A stretch of 64,000 nucleotides of DNA from Phenylobacterium deserti (GCA_943332615.1 CALQQB010000007.1:1-64000), one strand, 5' to 3'; positions 11,179 through 20,814 are shown, counted from the first letter of the stretch. Notes: generated by a model from the letters alone, not told the origin. A program made the numbers and translations.

Positions 11179-12645
11179 ATGAGCCGAACGATGCCGTCAC
11201 GGCGCCTGCGGATCACGGTGAGCGCGATCGCGCTCCTGAGCCTCAACGTCCAGCCGGTGCTGGCGCAGGGCAGGGGCGGCGACGCGACGTTCAACGCCTG
11301 CGCCACCGAGCGCGCGCCCCTGGTCAAGCTGGACACCGACTACAAGGAACTGAAGCGCTCGAAGATGGGGGCCGCGATCGGCGAGGGCCTGAAGCAGGGC
11401 GCCACCGTGCTGGCCAAGGGCGTTATGAGCGGCGGTATCCCGATGCCGGGCGGCGGGCGGGGCGGCGGTGGCCTCGGCGGGGCCATGGGCGGCATCGGCG
11501 GCCTGATGGGCGCCGCGGCCGGCATGGCGGCTCAGCAGCAGGCCCGGCAGCCGGGCGCCGCGCCGACGTCGAGCGCGGCGGGGATGCTGTTTGGCCAGGA
11601 CCTGCTGTCCGGCGCGGTCGGCCTGCAGGTGCCGGGCGTCAGCGGCCTGAGCTACGGCGGCGGCGACAGCATGAAAGCCTATGCCGCCCTGGCCGTGCTG
11701 GTGGCCATCGTCGCCACCGCCGACGCCTATGCCCGGCTGAAGGAGCAGGAGGCCGGCGGCGACCTGAGGAAGGCCTCGTTCAACATCGACCAGGACGCCG
11801 GGCGCCAGCTGACGGTGAGCCGTGAGATCGTCAGCAGCGGCAATGCGCTGGTGGACTGCCGCTCGGCGCAGCTCAGCGATATCAACACGCGCCTGGCTGG
11901 CGCCAGCAACGACAAGGACCGCAAGGCGATCCGGCGCGAGCGCACCGACCTGACCAGCGCGCTCAAGAAGGACATCGACCTGACCGGCGAGGTGGTCGAC
12001 CAGCACACCGGCATGGCCAAGACCTTCACCCAGGGCCGCGCGATGACGGACGGAGCCTCGGAAGCCGACGTGCTGGGCGGGCAGGCCCCGGCCTATGCGA
12101 CCGCCCCGGCCACCACGCGCCTGTCCATGCCGGCCAAGGGTGGCGGGGACTCCATGGCGCCGCCGCAGATGCGCCAGGCCCAGCAGGCGCCGGCCGCGGC
12201 AGCTCCGGCTTCGCCGCTGGTGGCGCTGCGGGCCACGGTGGTGCGCTCGGCCCCGGTCGCCTCGGCCGACGTGCTGATGAACTTCCCGGCCGGCCGTGAG
12301 GTGAAGCCAAAGACCGCCCAGGCCGACGGCGGCTGGTGGGAGATCGATGTCGGCGGCTCGCCCGGCTACATCCGCGCCGCCGACCTGGGGCCGCCCGGAT
12401 CAGCGCCGGTGCAGATCGCCTCCAACCCCAAGGGCAAGCCCGGCGCCAAGGCGCCCGCGGCGAAGGCGCCTCCGCCACCGCCGGCGGTGCAGGGTCCGAC
12501 CAACATCCGCGCCTACAACCAGACGGTCATCGCCGCCCGCGACCAGGGCAAGGGCCGGCTGTCCAGCCTGATGACCGACATCCAGACCAGCCAGCGCAAG
12601 GACAGTGTGTTCTGGGCGATGCTGGCGCGCCTGAACCTTGGTTAG
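11179..12645 (+). CDS. Exported Gly-rich protein with C-terminal SH3-like domain
   Basis: A 488-residue protein of unknown function. A signal peptide ends near QPVLAQ (residue 30). A Gly/Met-rich low-complexity segment (about 84–118) is followed by a short hydrophobic stretch (168–182), a charged helical region (185–290), a Pro/Ala linker and an SH3b-like domain (about 348–405, ending WWEIDVGGSPGYIRAADLG), then another Pro/Ala linker. The ATG follows GAGGGG. It starts 31 bases after the caspase-fold gene and its stop overlaps the next start, so the three are one operon. SH3b modules often bind cell-wall or protein ligands. Confidence 0.8.
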   Translation: MSRTMPSRRLRITVSAIALLSLNVQPVLAQGRGGDATFNACATERAPLVKLDTDYKELKRSKMGAAIGEGLKQGATVLAKGVMSGGIPMPGGGRGGGGLGGAMGGIGGLMGAAAGMAAQQQARQPGAAPTSSAAGMLFGQDLLSGAVGLQVPGVSGLSYGGGDSMKAYAALAVLVAIVATADAYARLKEQEAGGDLRKASFNIDQDAGRQLTVSREIVSSGNALVDCRSAQLSDINTRLAGASNDKDRKAIRRERTDLTSALKKDIDLTGEVVDQHTGMAKTFTQGRAMTDGASEADVLGGQAPAYATAPATTRLSMPAKGGGDSMAPPQMRQAQQAPAAAAPASPLVALRATVVRSAPVASADVLMNFPAGREVKPKTAQADGGWWEIDVGGSPGYIRAADLGPPGSAPVQIASNPKGKPGAKAPAAKAPPPPPAVQGPTNIRAYNQTVIAARDQGKGRLSSLMTDIQTSQRKDSVFWAMLARLNLG

Positions 12646-13420
12646 TCGGTTCGCCGCCGCGCTGGTCGTCGCGCTCCTGGTTGGTGGCGTGGCCGAGGCG
12701 CAGAGGCCCGCGCCGCCGCAGCGTGAATTCTGCGCCGACCGGCCGGGCAAGGCGACGCCGGCTTGCATCCTCGACCAAGGCCGGCTGCAGATCGAGACCG
12801 GCGTGGTCGACGCCACTCTGGACCGGGGCCCGGACGCCTATCTGCTGGGGCAGACCGAGCTGCGCCTGGGGATCATCCGGCGTACCGAGCTGGAGGCCGC
12901 CTGGACGCCGCTCAGCCTGGAGCGCGGCGCGGGCGCCCATCGCAGCGGGGTCGGCGACCTCACCCTGGGATTCCGCTCGGCCCTGACCGACCCGGATGGT
13001 GCGGGCCCCGCAGTGTCGCTGCAGGGGTTCGTCGTCGCGCCGACCGCCACCCACGGCCAGGGCGCCGGCGGCTGGGAAGCTGGCGCGCGGCTGCCGGTCT
13101 CGGCCGACCTGGCGCACGGCTTTGCGCTGGGCCTGACCCCGGAGGCGGACGCCCGCCGCGACGAGGACGGCCACGGCGCGCACCTGGCGTTCAGCGGCGC
13201 GGCCGCCATCAGCCACGAGCTGGCCGGCGCCTCGGTGGCGGTGGAGCTTTGGGGCGAACGCGACGAGGACCCGGGGCGCCACGCCAGCCGGGCCAGTTTC
13301 GACCTTTCCGCCGCCTGGATGGCTGGGCCCAACCTGCAGCTCGACGCCGGCGCCAACGCTGGCCTCACTCGCGACACGCCGGACCTCGAGCTCTACGTCG
13401 GCATCGCGCGGCGGTTTTAG
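12638..13420 (+). CDS. Outer-membrane beta-barrel, MetA-pathway/transporter type
   Basis: A 260-residue exported protein. The TTG start overlaps the stop of the upstream gene by eight bases, implying translational coupling. A signal peptide (to about VAEAQ, 22) leads into a Cys-containing head (FCADRPGKATPACILDQGRLQIETG) and alternating amphipathic strands ending in the terminal phenylalanine (IARRF) expected for BAM-assembled barrels. The pattern (QTELRLGI, GVGDLTLGFR, LYVGIARRF) matches the phenol-degradation meta-pathway-like barrel family, whose members are poorly characterised. It probably puts this operon's function at the outer membrane. Confidence 0.78.
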   Translation: MVSRFAAALVVALLVGGVAEAQRPAPPQREFCADRPGKATPACILDQGRLQIETGVVDATLDRGPDAYLLGQTELRLGIIRRTELEAAWTPLSLERGAGAHRSGVGDLTLGFRSALTDPDGAGPAVSLQGFVVAPTATHGQGAGGWEAGARLPVSADLAHGFALGLTPEADARRDEDGHGAHLAFSGAAAISHELAGASVAVELWGERDEDPGRHASRASFDLSAAWMAGPNLQLDAGANAGLTRDTPDLELYVGIARRF

Positions 13421-13435
13421 ACGCGGCGCGGCGGC

Positions 13436-13919
13436 CTAACGGCGGGGCGCAGACGTTTCCCAGACCCCGACCCGACCCTTGCCGCCGACCGCCACGCACC
13501 GCGCCCGAGCACAGGCGACGGCGTGGAAGGCTTCGTCGTCCGCCTGCGCCCAGGTGCGGCCCAGGTCCCGACTGATCGAGGTTCCGCGCGGTCCGACCGC
13601 GACCCGGTCCCAGCTCCGCCCGCCGCCGCGTCGCCTGCGCTCATCAGCACCGCCGATCCTGGCCCCGTGATCGCCAGACCCCGGAAATCCAGCCCCTGGC
13701 GGTCGGGGATGGCGACGATCCGCCAGGTTCGTCCGCCGTCATCGCTGACCCCGTAGGTCCCCTTCGACCCGGACACGGCGACGTGCCCGCCGCCACCAAC
13801 GGCCACCGCCCGCAGCGTCACGTCCGCCTTCGGAAACGTCACCTCGCGCCACTCGGCCCGCGCCACGCCCGCCGAGAGCGCCAAACCGACGATCCCGGCC
13901 GCCAGATGGCGGAAAACAC
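13436..13919 (-). pseudogene. Frameshifted BNR/YCF48-like repeat protein
   Basis: Two frames together encode one protein. The 5' frame has a signal-peptide-like LAAGIVGLALSAGVARA, then SGSKGTYGVSDDGGRTWRIV and LAITGPGSAVLMSAGDA. The homologous continuation, VAVGPRGTSISRDLGRTWAQ and CVAVGGKGRVGVWETSAPRR before a stop at 13436, is in another frame. Loss of one base near 13616–13636, in a run of CCG/CGC triplets, explains the break. No ATG, GTG or TTG precedes the signal peptide in frame; a GTG at 13919 is in a third frame. The repeats (SDDGGRTW, SRDLGRTW) mark a BNR/Asp-box propeller. It could be a decayed gene or a sequencing error. Confidence 0.7.
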
Positions 13920-13937
13920 TGCTGAATGTCCGAAAAT

Positions 13938-14012
13938 TGGAGCGGGCGAAGAGATTCGAACTCTCGACCCCAACCTTGGCAAGGTTGTGCTCTACCACTG
14001 AGCTACGCCCGC
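13938..14012 (-). tRNA. tRNA-Gly (GCC)
   Basis: The minus strand folds as a full cloverleaf: acceptor GCGGGCG pairs with CGCCCGC, a D-arm around AGCTCAGTGGTAGAGC, an anticodon arm with loop CTTGCCAAG (anticodon GCC), and a T-arm with GTTCGAATC. The discriminator base is T and the CCA end is encoded. The anticodon reads GGC/GGU. The frameshifted gene starts about 20 bases beyond its 3' end. Confidence 0.95.
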
Positions 14013-14020
14013 GCTCCGTA

Positions 14021-14040
14021 GGGCCCCGTCGAGGGGGCCC
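14021..14040. repeat. Perfect 7-bp hairpin upstream of tRNA-Gly
   Basis: GGGCCCC and GGGGCCC flank a six-base loop, nine bases before the tRNA 5' end and downstream of the co-oriented DUF6065 gene. No U-tract follows on either strand. It may separate the two transcripts or be a processing site. Confidence 0.4.
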
Positions 14041-14104
14041 AAATGCGAGAGGCGGCCTTATGGCAGACGGCCCCTGGGTTTGCAAGCCGGCCAAAGCGGC
14101 AATT

Positions 14105-14866
14105 CTAGCGAAGGAATTTCGGGGCCTTGAGGCGGCGCTTGTTGACGTGGCCCTGCGGGGCGGGGGCATCGACCTCTTCCGGGAACTTGCCTTTGAAATA
14201 ATAGCGCTGCCAGGCCTCCTTGGTCGCCTCCGGATCCCCGCGGAAGATCCGCTGGTTGAACTCGCTCCGGTGCTTCTCCCAGACGTCGTACTGGTGGCGC
14301 AGCTCCGGGTCGGAATCCATCGGCCGGATCACCGGCTGGATCTCGTGCAGGGTCTTGTCCTGGATCAGGGTGATGAAACAGAACGGCTCGCCCTTCTCGA
14401 AGCGCACCTTGCCGGGCCGGGTGAACATCCAGTTCATCGTGAAGGGGAAGGGCAGCCAGTCGGTTTCCACCACGCCCGCCAGGGCCTGAATGCCGTCCTT
14501 GATGTGGTTGGGCGGGCCCTGGGCCAGCATCGACCAGCCGGGCGGGGTGCGGAACAGGTAGCCGGGGTGCAGGGTGAGGACGCCGTGGCTGAAGTGGCTG
14601 GTGGCCAGGCGGTGGAAGTCGGGGTTCGGGTAGTCGGGGCGGAGCGTCAGGTCAGCCTGCATCAGCCCGCCGTTCCACTCGGCGGTGAAGGCCACCGGGC
14701 AGAGGATCTCCCAGCCCGACGAGTTGGCCATGCTCAGCGGCAGGCAACGGTAGGGGTGGCGCGCGGTGAAGGTGTCCATCCAGTCGCGCTGTGGCCGGCC
14801 GGGCACGATCTCCGGCGGCCGCTCGGTGGTCGGGAAGCACTCCAGTTCCATGCGGGGTTGGCTCAC
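14105..14866 (-). CDS. DUF6065-like protein
   Basis: A soluble 253-residue protein, rich in Trp/Pro/Phe, with [20 protein letters not shown] and [15 protein letters not shown] segments that resemble DUF6065 proteins. No signal peptide or catalytic motif is visible, and the role is unknown. The GTG start is chosen because GGAGG lies four bases before it; an ATG five codons downstream has no ribosome site. It is divergent from the YbaK-type gene, and tRNA-Gly follows on the same strand. Confidence 0.7.
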   Translation of the reverse strand: MSQPRMELECFPTTERPPEIVPGRPQRDWMDTFTARHPYRCLPLSMANSSGWEILCPVAFTAEWNGGLMQADLTLRPDYPNPDFHRLATSHFSHGVLTLHPGYLFRTPPGWSMLAQGPPNHIKDGIQALAGVVETDWLPFPFTMNWMFTRPGKVRFEKGEPFCFITLIQDKTLHEIQPVIRPMDSDPELRHQYDVWEKHRSEFNQRIFRGDPEATKEAWQRYYFKGKFPEEVDAPAPQGHVNKRRLKAPKFLR

Positions 14867-14960
14867 AGGACCTCCAGGCGGTTTGTCCCTGACGTCTAAG
14901 GCCCGCGTGCCCTTCCCGTCCAGTTCGCCTTCCTTTCCAATTCGGCTATCAAGCGCGGGC

Positions 14961-15452
14961 ATGAAGACGCGCGACGACCTGCTGGCCTTCCTGGCCGACC
15001 TTGGCGTGGACCAGACGACGCACGAGCATCCGGCGGTGTTCACGGTCGGGGAAAGCGAAGCGGTCAAGCTCGCGATCCCCGGCGCTCACACCAAGAACCT
15101 GTTCCTGAAGGACGCCAGGGACCAGTTGTGGCTGATCTCGGCCGAAGGGCATGCCGGGATTGACCTGAAGCGCCTGCACACGGTGATCGGCTCGGCCCGG
15201 CTGTCATTCGGCAAGCCGGAGCTGATGGCCGAGACCCTGGGCGTGACCCCAGGCTCGGTGACCGCCTTCGGGCTGATCAACGATGCCGGGCATCGCGTGC
15301 GCTTCGTGCTGGACCGCACTTTGGCGGTGGCGGAGCGGGTGAATTTCCACCCCCTGACCAATACCGCCACCACCTCGGTGACGGGTGAAGGCTTCCACCG
15401 CTTCCTTGCGGCCGTGGGCGTAACCCCCTCGTGGTGGATTTTGTCGCGATGA
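14961..15452 (+). CDS. YbaK/ProX-type aminoacyl-tRNA deacylase
   Basis: A 163-residue single-domain editing protein that hydrolyses mischarged tRNA in trans. The sequence fits the free-standing ProX (PrdX) group, which clears Ala-tRNA-Pro: the N-terminal [12 protein letters not shown], then [19 protein letters not shown] with the conserved Lys, and [16 protein letters not shown]. The start is the ATG of [11 protein letters not shown], preceded by AGCGCGGGC. It is the first gene in a rightward run; a 99-base gap separates it from the thioredoxin gene. Confidence 0.9.
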   Translation: MKTRDDLLAFLADLGVDQTTHEHPAVFTVGESEAVKLAIPGAHTKNLFLKDARDQLWLISAEGHAGIDLKRLHTVIGSARLSFGKPELMAETLGVTPGSVTAFGLINDAGHRVRFVLDRTLAVAERVNFHPLTNTATTSVTGEGFHRFLAAVGVTPSWWILSR

Positions 15453-15551
15453 TGGTGGTTGGGTGAGCTGGCCTCCGTTGAAGCGCGCCGCGGATGCGAC
15501 CATCTTAGGGACGAAACGTATGTCGCCTACGACGCAAGGGATTTTCAGGCC

Positions 15552-16466
15552 ATGACCCTGATCGGGGAAACCCAAGGCAAGCCGGCTCCGGGCCCGGCCG
15601 ACCTCATCAAGGACACCACCGACGCCAGCTTCATGGCCGATGTGGTCGAGATGTCGAAGACCACGCCGGTGATTGTCGATTTCTGGGCGCCCTGGTGCGG
15701 CCCTTGCCGCCAGCTGGGCCCGGCCCTGGAAAAGGCCGTGGTCGCCGCCAAGGGCGCCGTAAAGCTGGTCAAGGTCGATATCGACAAGAACCCGGCCTAC
15801 GCCGGCCAGCTCCGGGTGCAGTCGATCCCGGCGGTGTTCGCCTTCGTGGACGGCAAGCCGGTGGACGGCTTCATGGGCGCCCTGCCCGACAGCCAGGTGA
15901 AGCAGTTCATCGATCGCATCGCCCAGCAGGGCGGAGCGGGCGCGGTGTCGCCGACGGACGAGCTGCTGGCCATGGCCAAGGAGTCGCGGGACCTCGGCGA
16001 CATGGGCGGCGCGGCCCAGGCCTACGCTGAGATCCTGCAGATGGACCCGACCCACGTGAAGGCCATCGGCGGTATGGCCCGGTTATACCAGCAGGCCGGC
16101 GACCTGGAGCGCGCGGCCGAGGTGCTCGACATGGCCCCGCCGGGGGCCAAGGACGCCGACATCGACGCGGTGCGCGCCGCCCTGGCGCTGGCGGCCGAGG
16201 CGCCGTCGGAGACCGCCGAGTTCGAGGCGCGAATCGCCGCCGATGGCGACGACCACGAAGCGCGGCTGGAGTTCGCCAAGGCGCTGGCCGCGTCGGGCCA
16301 GATGCATGAGGCGGTGGACCAGCTGATCGAAAGCATCCGCCGTGACCGCGCCTGGAACGAGGAAGCGGCCCGTAAGCAACTGCTGACGGTCCTAGAGGCG
16401 GCAGGCTACATGTCCGACGTCGCCAAGCAGGGACGCCGCAAGCTCTCGTCGATCCTGTTCAGTTGA
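15552..16466 (+). CDS. Thioredoxin-fold co-chaperone with TPR tail (YbbN/CnoX-like)
   Basis: A 304-residue cytoplasmic protein. A thioredoxin domain (about 15–120) with an intact FWAPWCGPC active site (Cys49, Cys52) is followed by about 180 residues of helical TPR-like repeats (ELLAMAKESRDLGDMGGAA, ARLYQQAGDLERAAE and others). This is the YbbN/CnoX architecture, which protects clients under oxidative stress and hands them to chaperones. Unlike E. coli CnoX, which has a degenerate active site, CGPC suggests redox activity. It precedes the LON-domain and Trm112-like genes. Confidence 0.92.
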   Translation: MTLIGETQGKPAPGPADLIKDTTDASFMADVVEMSKTTPVIVDFWAPWCGPCRQLGPALEKAVVAAKGAVKLVKVDIDKNPAYAGQLRVQSIPAVFAFVDGKPVDGFMGALPDSQVKQFIDRIAQQGGAGAVSPTDELLAMAKESRDLGDMGGAAQAYAEILQMDPTHVKAIGGMARLYQQAGDLERAAEVLDMAPPGAKDADIDAVRAALALAAEAPSETAEFEARIAADGDDHEARLEFAKALAASGQMHEAVDQLIESIRRDRAWNEEAARKQLLTVLEAAGYMSDVAKQGRRKLSSILFS

Positions 16467-16477
16467 AGGTCCCGGTC

Positions 16478-17137
16478 ATGGCGCCCTACAGGCAAGTCGC
16501 CGATCTGCCGCAGCTGATCCCGGTGTTTCCGCTGAACGGGACGGTGCTGCTGCCGGGCGGCGAGTTGCCGCTGCAGATCTTCGAGCCGCGCTATCTGAAC
16601 ATGATCGACGACGTCATGGTCGGCGACCGCATCATTGGCATGATCCAGACCCGCGCGGGCGGCGACCGGGAACGGCCGCAGCTGGCCGTGGTCGGCTGTG
16701 CGGGGCGGATCACCAGTTACAACGAGACCTCGGACGGTCGCTACCTGATCACCCTGACCGGCATCTGCCGCTTCGAGGCCGGCGAGGAGCTGAACCTGCG
16801 CCTGCCCTACCGCCAGCTGCGCGCGCGGTATGACCGTTTCGGTGTCGATCTCGACCGCGACGAGCGCGCCGTGGCCGGTGAGACGGCGCGCGTCCGCTTC
16901 GCCAAAGCGCTGAAGCGCTACCTGAACCACCGCGAACTCGACATCGACTGGGAGACCGCCCACGACGCGCCGCTGGAGGCCCTGGTCAACAGCCTCTGCA
17001 TGGGCCTGCCGTTCGAGCCGGCGGAGAAGCAGGCCTTCCTGGAAGCCCCGGATCTGGCTGCCCGCTTCGAGGCGCTGACCGCCCTGCTGGAGATCAACGC
17101 CTCCGATCCGGATGACGCGCCGCCCCACCTGCAGTAG
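16478..17137 (+). CDS. LON N-terminal (substrate-binding) domain protein
   Basis: A 219-residue protein consisting only of a Lon substrate-recognition (PUA-like) domain, without ATPase or protease. It opens LPQLIPVFPLNGTVLLPGGELPLQIFEPRYLNM with conserved positions spaced as in Lon. The ATG seven bases after GAAGG is chosen over a TTG that overlaps the thioredoxin gene's stop. The thioredoxin–LON-domain–Trm112 order is, to my knowledge, common in Alphaproteobacteria, suggesting shared protein-quality-control work. No enzymatic residues are seen. Confidence 0.9.
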   Translation: MAPYRQVADLPQLIPVFPLNGTVLLPGGELPLQIFEPRYLNMIDDVMVGDRIIGMIQTRAGGDRERPQLAVVGCAGRITSYNETSDGRYLITLTGICRFEAGEELNLRLPYRQLRARYDRFGVDLDRDERAVAGETARVRFAKALKRYLNHRELDIDWETAHDAPLEALVNSLCMGLPFEPAEKQAFLEAPDLAARFEALTALLEINASDPDDAPPHLQ

Positions 17138-17146
17138 ACGAGGGCC

Positions 17147-17356
17147 ATGAGCGATCCCCAGACCTTTGGACTCGAAGCCGACGTCGATCCGCGCCTGCTG
17201 GAGGTGCTGGTCTGCCCTGTGACGCACGGCCCCCTGACCTACGACCGCGCCAAGGCCGAACTGGTGAGCAAGGGCGCGCGGCTGGCCTACCCCATCCGCG
17301 ATGGGGTGCCGATCATGCTGCCGGAAGAGGCCCGCGAACTGGGCGAGGGGGAGTAG
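17147..17356 (+). CDS. Trm112-like small protein
   Basis: A 69-residue protein with [42 protein letters not shown], the form of the Trm112/YcaR (UPF0434) family. In eukaryotes and archaea Trm112 activates methyltransferases; bacterial roles are less clear. Only one cysteine of the usual zinc-ribbon set is visible, so metal binding is unlikely. It starts nine bases after the LON-domain gene and ends the operon. Confidence 0.9.
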   Translation: MSDPQTFGLEADVDPRLLEVLVCPVTHGPLTYDRAKAELVSKGARLAYPIRDGVPIMLPEEARELGEGE

Positions 17357-17362
17357 GCGCCC

Positions 17363-18922
17363 TCAGCCCGCGTCCACGAAGTTGATGACGTCGGTGATCG
17401 CGAACGTGCCCGGCGTGGCGGACGGCAGGGTCGGTTTCCAGGGCGCGGCGGCGTTGATGTAGGCCTCGCTGTCGGCCAGCAACAGGGCCGCGAACGTCTC
17501 AGCCACGATCGTGCTGCCGAGCGGCCCGAGGTGCTTGCCGCCCCGGCCGCCGGCGTCCTTCGACCGAATCTCCGCCTCGCGCAGGATGTAGAACCACAGC
17601 GGCGCGGCGGTCTTGAAGAACGGGAACTTGGTCGGCAGGGCGCGGCGGGCCTGTAGCAGGCTTTCCGGCACGTTGCCTTCCGCCTGCCAGAGCTCGTCCT
17701 GCGACAGCGGGGCGCCCAGCGGCACGCCGAGGTCGGTGAGCGCCTTGTGCACGTCCTGGGCGCTAGGCAGGCCCAGCAGGCGGCTGCGCAGCAGGTTCAG
17801 CGCCGGCAGGGAGTTTTCGGCCGGGATCGGCGAGTGGTGGTCGGGCAGGTCGCCCAGCGGCATCACCAGCACGCTGTCCATCCGGTAGCTGGGCTGGGGG
17901 ACCACGAAGTCCTTGCCCGGCTGGACGCTCTTCACGCCCGGGAAGAAGAAGCCCCAGTCCAGGCCCCAGTCCTTGGGGACCGGTTCGAAGCCGTTGAGCT
18001 GCGAGAGCGGGCCGACGCCCTTCTTGAAGATCGGAATCCGCGGCCCGCCATCGACCTGGAAGACCGTCTTGTTGAGCGAATAGGAGGGGCGCACCATCGA
18101 GTGGCCCAGCCGGTAGGCGGCCACCGAGAACTCCACCGGGATGAACGGGCCGAACTTGCCGCCCTTGTAGAAAGTGAGCTTCGGCTTGCCGGCGCCGAAG
18201 TAGCGGGTCCAGACGACGGGATCGAGGATTTTCGCCAGGAAGTCGTGGACCACCAGCCACTGGTAGTGCCAGCGCACCGTCTCGCGGACTTTGTGAAAGC
18301 GTCCGGTCCCCGCCAGCGTATGGTCCCAGACGGTGTTGTGGAAGGCCAGCATCAGGGCGTGGACCTGGGTGACCAGCTTGTTTTCATTGTTGCGCGGGTC
18401 GCCGATGATCGCCCGGCCGTCGGCGTTGCGGACCAGGTCGGGACGCGTCTTGCCCAACCCGGGGGGCGCCACGTCCGTTCCCAGGTGAAACTTCCCGTAG
18501 TCCGGGGCCTGGTAGAGGTAGGGTTGGTCGTCGGGGCCCTTGCCATAGAGGCTGTCCAGGTCGAAGCGCGGAGTGCGGAAGTCGGTGGCCGCCCGGGGAT
18601 CCAGCACCCGCTCCGAGATCGCCGCCGGGTCGAAGCTCAGGTCGTGGTCGATGAACTGGCCGAGGTAGGTGTAGCCCGACGCGATCGCGGCGTTCTCGTC
18701 CTCGGGTTCCGGCTCGTCGATCGGCACGCCGGCGTCGTTGTCGATCATCGTCTCGGCCAGCGCGATCAGCGCCGCGCGCGAGCCGGGGAATTCCTTCTCG
18801 TTGTCGTCGCCGTAGATCGCGACCTTCAGGTCGGGGAAGAGGCGGTCGAACTTGCCGCCGCCCAGTTCCCCCGCCTTCAGGCTGTTGACCGCGCGCGTGC
18901 TCGTGCCGTGCTTGCCTGCCAT
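17363..18922 (-). CDS. Animal-type haem peroxidase family protein
   Basis: A 519-residue haem peroxidase of the myeloperoxidase/cyclooxygenase superfamily. The distal-His motif is clear: YLGQFIDHDLSFDP (His93 with adjacent Asp). Later come LMLAFHNTVWDHTL, RWHYQWLVVHDFL (candidate proximal His region) and AYRLGHSMVRPSY. There is no signal peptide, so it may be cytoplasmic or exported by another route. Bacterial relatives have been linked to fatty-acid oxygenation and peroxide chemistry; the substrate here is unknown. It lies 106 bases downstream of dut on the same strand. Confidence 0.88.
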   Translation of the reverse strand: MAGKHGTSTRAVNSLKAGELGGGKFDRLFPDLKVAIYGDDNEKEFPGSRAALIALAETMIDNDAGVPIDEPEPEDENAAIASGYTYLGQFIDHDLSFDPAAISERVLDPRAATDFRTPRFDLDSLYGKGPDDQPYLYQAPDYGKFHLGTDVAPPGLGKTRPDLVRNADGRAIIGDPRNNENKLVTQVHALMLAFHNTVWDHTLAGTGRFHKVRETVRWHYQWLVVHDFLAKILDPVVWTRYFGAGKPKLTFYKGGKFGPFIPVEFSVAAYRLGHSMVRPSYSLNKTVFQVDGGPRIPIFKKGVGPLSQLNGFEPVPKDWGLDWGFFFPGVKSVQPGKDFVVPQPSYRMDSVLVMPLGDLPDHHSPIPAENSLPALNLLRSRLLGLPSAQDVHKALTDLGVPLGAPLSQDELWQAEGNVPESLLQARRALPTKFPFFKTAAPLWFYILREAEIRSKDAGGRGGKHLGPLGSTIVAETFAALLLADSEAYINAAAPWKPTLPSATPGTFAITDVINFVDAG

Positions 18923-19028
18923 CGTCGCCCCCCACCAAAGGTAGAGCTGACTATCGCATGACGATCATCGAACAGACAATCGGGCGTCGATGACAGGTTC
19001 GCGCGCGGCGAAGGGCGAGGGACGGACC

Positions 19029-19495
<467 letters not shown>

Positions 19496-19499
<4 letters not shown>

Positions 19500-20692
19500 T
19501 GGAACTCCTGAGCAATGCGGGCGGCGAGCCTGCGGGCCACCTCGCCCTTCGCCATCCGCACCCATCGCTCGATTCCCGCGCCGGAGACGATAGCCACGGC
19601 GTTGTCGTCGCCGCCCATCGTGCCGGCGATGCTGACGTCATTGGCGACGATCCAGTCGCAGCCCTTCCGGGCCAGCTTCGCCTGGGCGTAGGCCTCGACC
19701 TGGTCGGTCTCGGCGGCGAAGCCGATCACCAGCCGGGGGCGGTGGGCCGCCTTCGACAGGGTGGCGAGGATGTCGGGGTTCTCGACCAGGGAAATTACCG
19801 GCGGCCCCCCCGCGCCCTTCTTGATCTTGCCGGTCCCGGTGGTCTCAGGCCGCCAGTCGGCGACCGCCGCGACGCAGACGGCGATGTCGGCCGGCAGGGC
19901 CGCCTCGCAGGCGGCCAGCATCTGGCGCGCGGTTTCCACGTCGACGCGGGTCACGCCGGCCGGCGCCGGCAGGGCGGTCGGCCCGCTCACCAGCGTCACC
20001 TCGGCGCCCAGGGCGGCCAGGGCGGCGGCGATCGCATAGCCCTGCTTGCCGGACGAACGGTTGCTCAGGAACCGCACCGGGTCGATCGGCTCGGCTGTCG
20101 GCCCCGCGGTGATCACCGCGCGCCGGCCCGCCAAGGGCCGTCCGCCGCCGTCCAGCGCCGCCATCACCGCCGCGAAGATCGCCGCCGGCTCCGCCATCCG
20201 GCCCGGGCCGTACTCGCCGCAGGCCATCGCGCCCTCATCGGGGCCAACGAACAGCACGCCATCGGCCTTCAGGGTCGCCAGGTTCCGCCGGGTGGCCGGA
20301 TGCGCCCACATCCGCACGTTCATGGCCGGCGCCATCAGCACCGGCTTGTCGGTGGCCAGCAGGGTGGTGGCGGCCAGGTCGCCGGCCAGGCCGTGCGCCG
20401 CCTTGGCCATGAGGTCGGCGGTGGCGGGCGCCACCACCACCAGGTCGGCCGAGCGGGACAGCTGAATATGGCCCATCTCCGCCTCGTCGGTGAGGCTGAA
20501 CAGCTCGGTGTAGACCTTGTCCTCGGCCAGGGCCGACAGGCTGAGCGGGGTGACGAACTCGGCGCCGGCCTTGGTGAGGATCGGCCGCACGCCCACGCCG
20601 GCCTTGCGCAGCAGCCGCGTCAGCTCCAGCGCCTTGTAGGCGGCGATCCCGCCGCCCACGATCAGGAGAACCCGCTTCTCGCTCAAGGCCAC
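19496..20692 (-). CDS. coaBC: Phosphopantothenoylcysteine decarboxylase / phosphopantothenate–cysteine ligase
   Basis: A bifunctional coenzyme A synthesis enzyme of 398 aa. The N-terminal CoaC flavoprotein half has [18 protein letters not shown], the catalytic His75 and the substrate clamp PAMNVRMW. The C-terminal CoaB half begins near [22 protein letters not shown] and uses CTP. It is translationally coupled to dut, a pairing known in several Alphaproteobacteria. The lipoprotein gene is divergent upstream. Confidence 0.95.
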
Positions 20693-20814
20693 ACTCGCTC
20701 AAGGCGGGCGCACCCCGCTTTCGAGCGCTCGATTTAGGGCATCGGAGGGGACTCGACAAACCCGCGAAGCTGTGTTCATTCTTTGTTCCGATGCAGCTTC
20801 CGCAGGAGGAAAAC

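Noticed and set aside
9114..11336. 740-codon minus-strand open frame across the caspase/Sel1 gene
   Set aside because: It is antisense to a gene with clear caspase and Sel1 motifs. The translation is low-complexity Arg/Gly/Ala, as expected from the opposite strand of high-GC coding DNA.
13937..14899. 320-codon plus-strand frame starting in tRNA-Gly
   Set aside because: Its N-terminal peptide is the familiar mistranslation of a tRNA; the rest is antisense to the DUF6065 gene.
17747..18961. 404-codon plus-strand frame over the haem peroxidase
   Set aside because: Antisense shadow; the minus-strand frame holds the GQFIDHD peroxidase motif.
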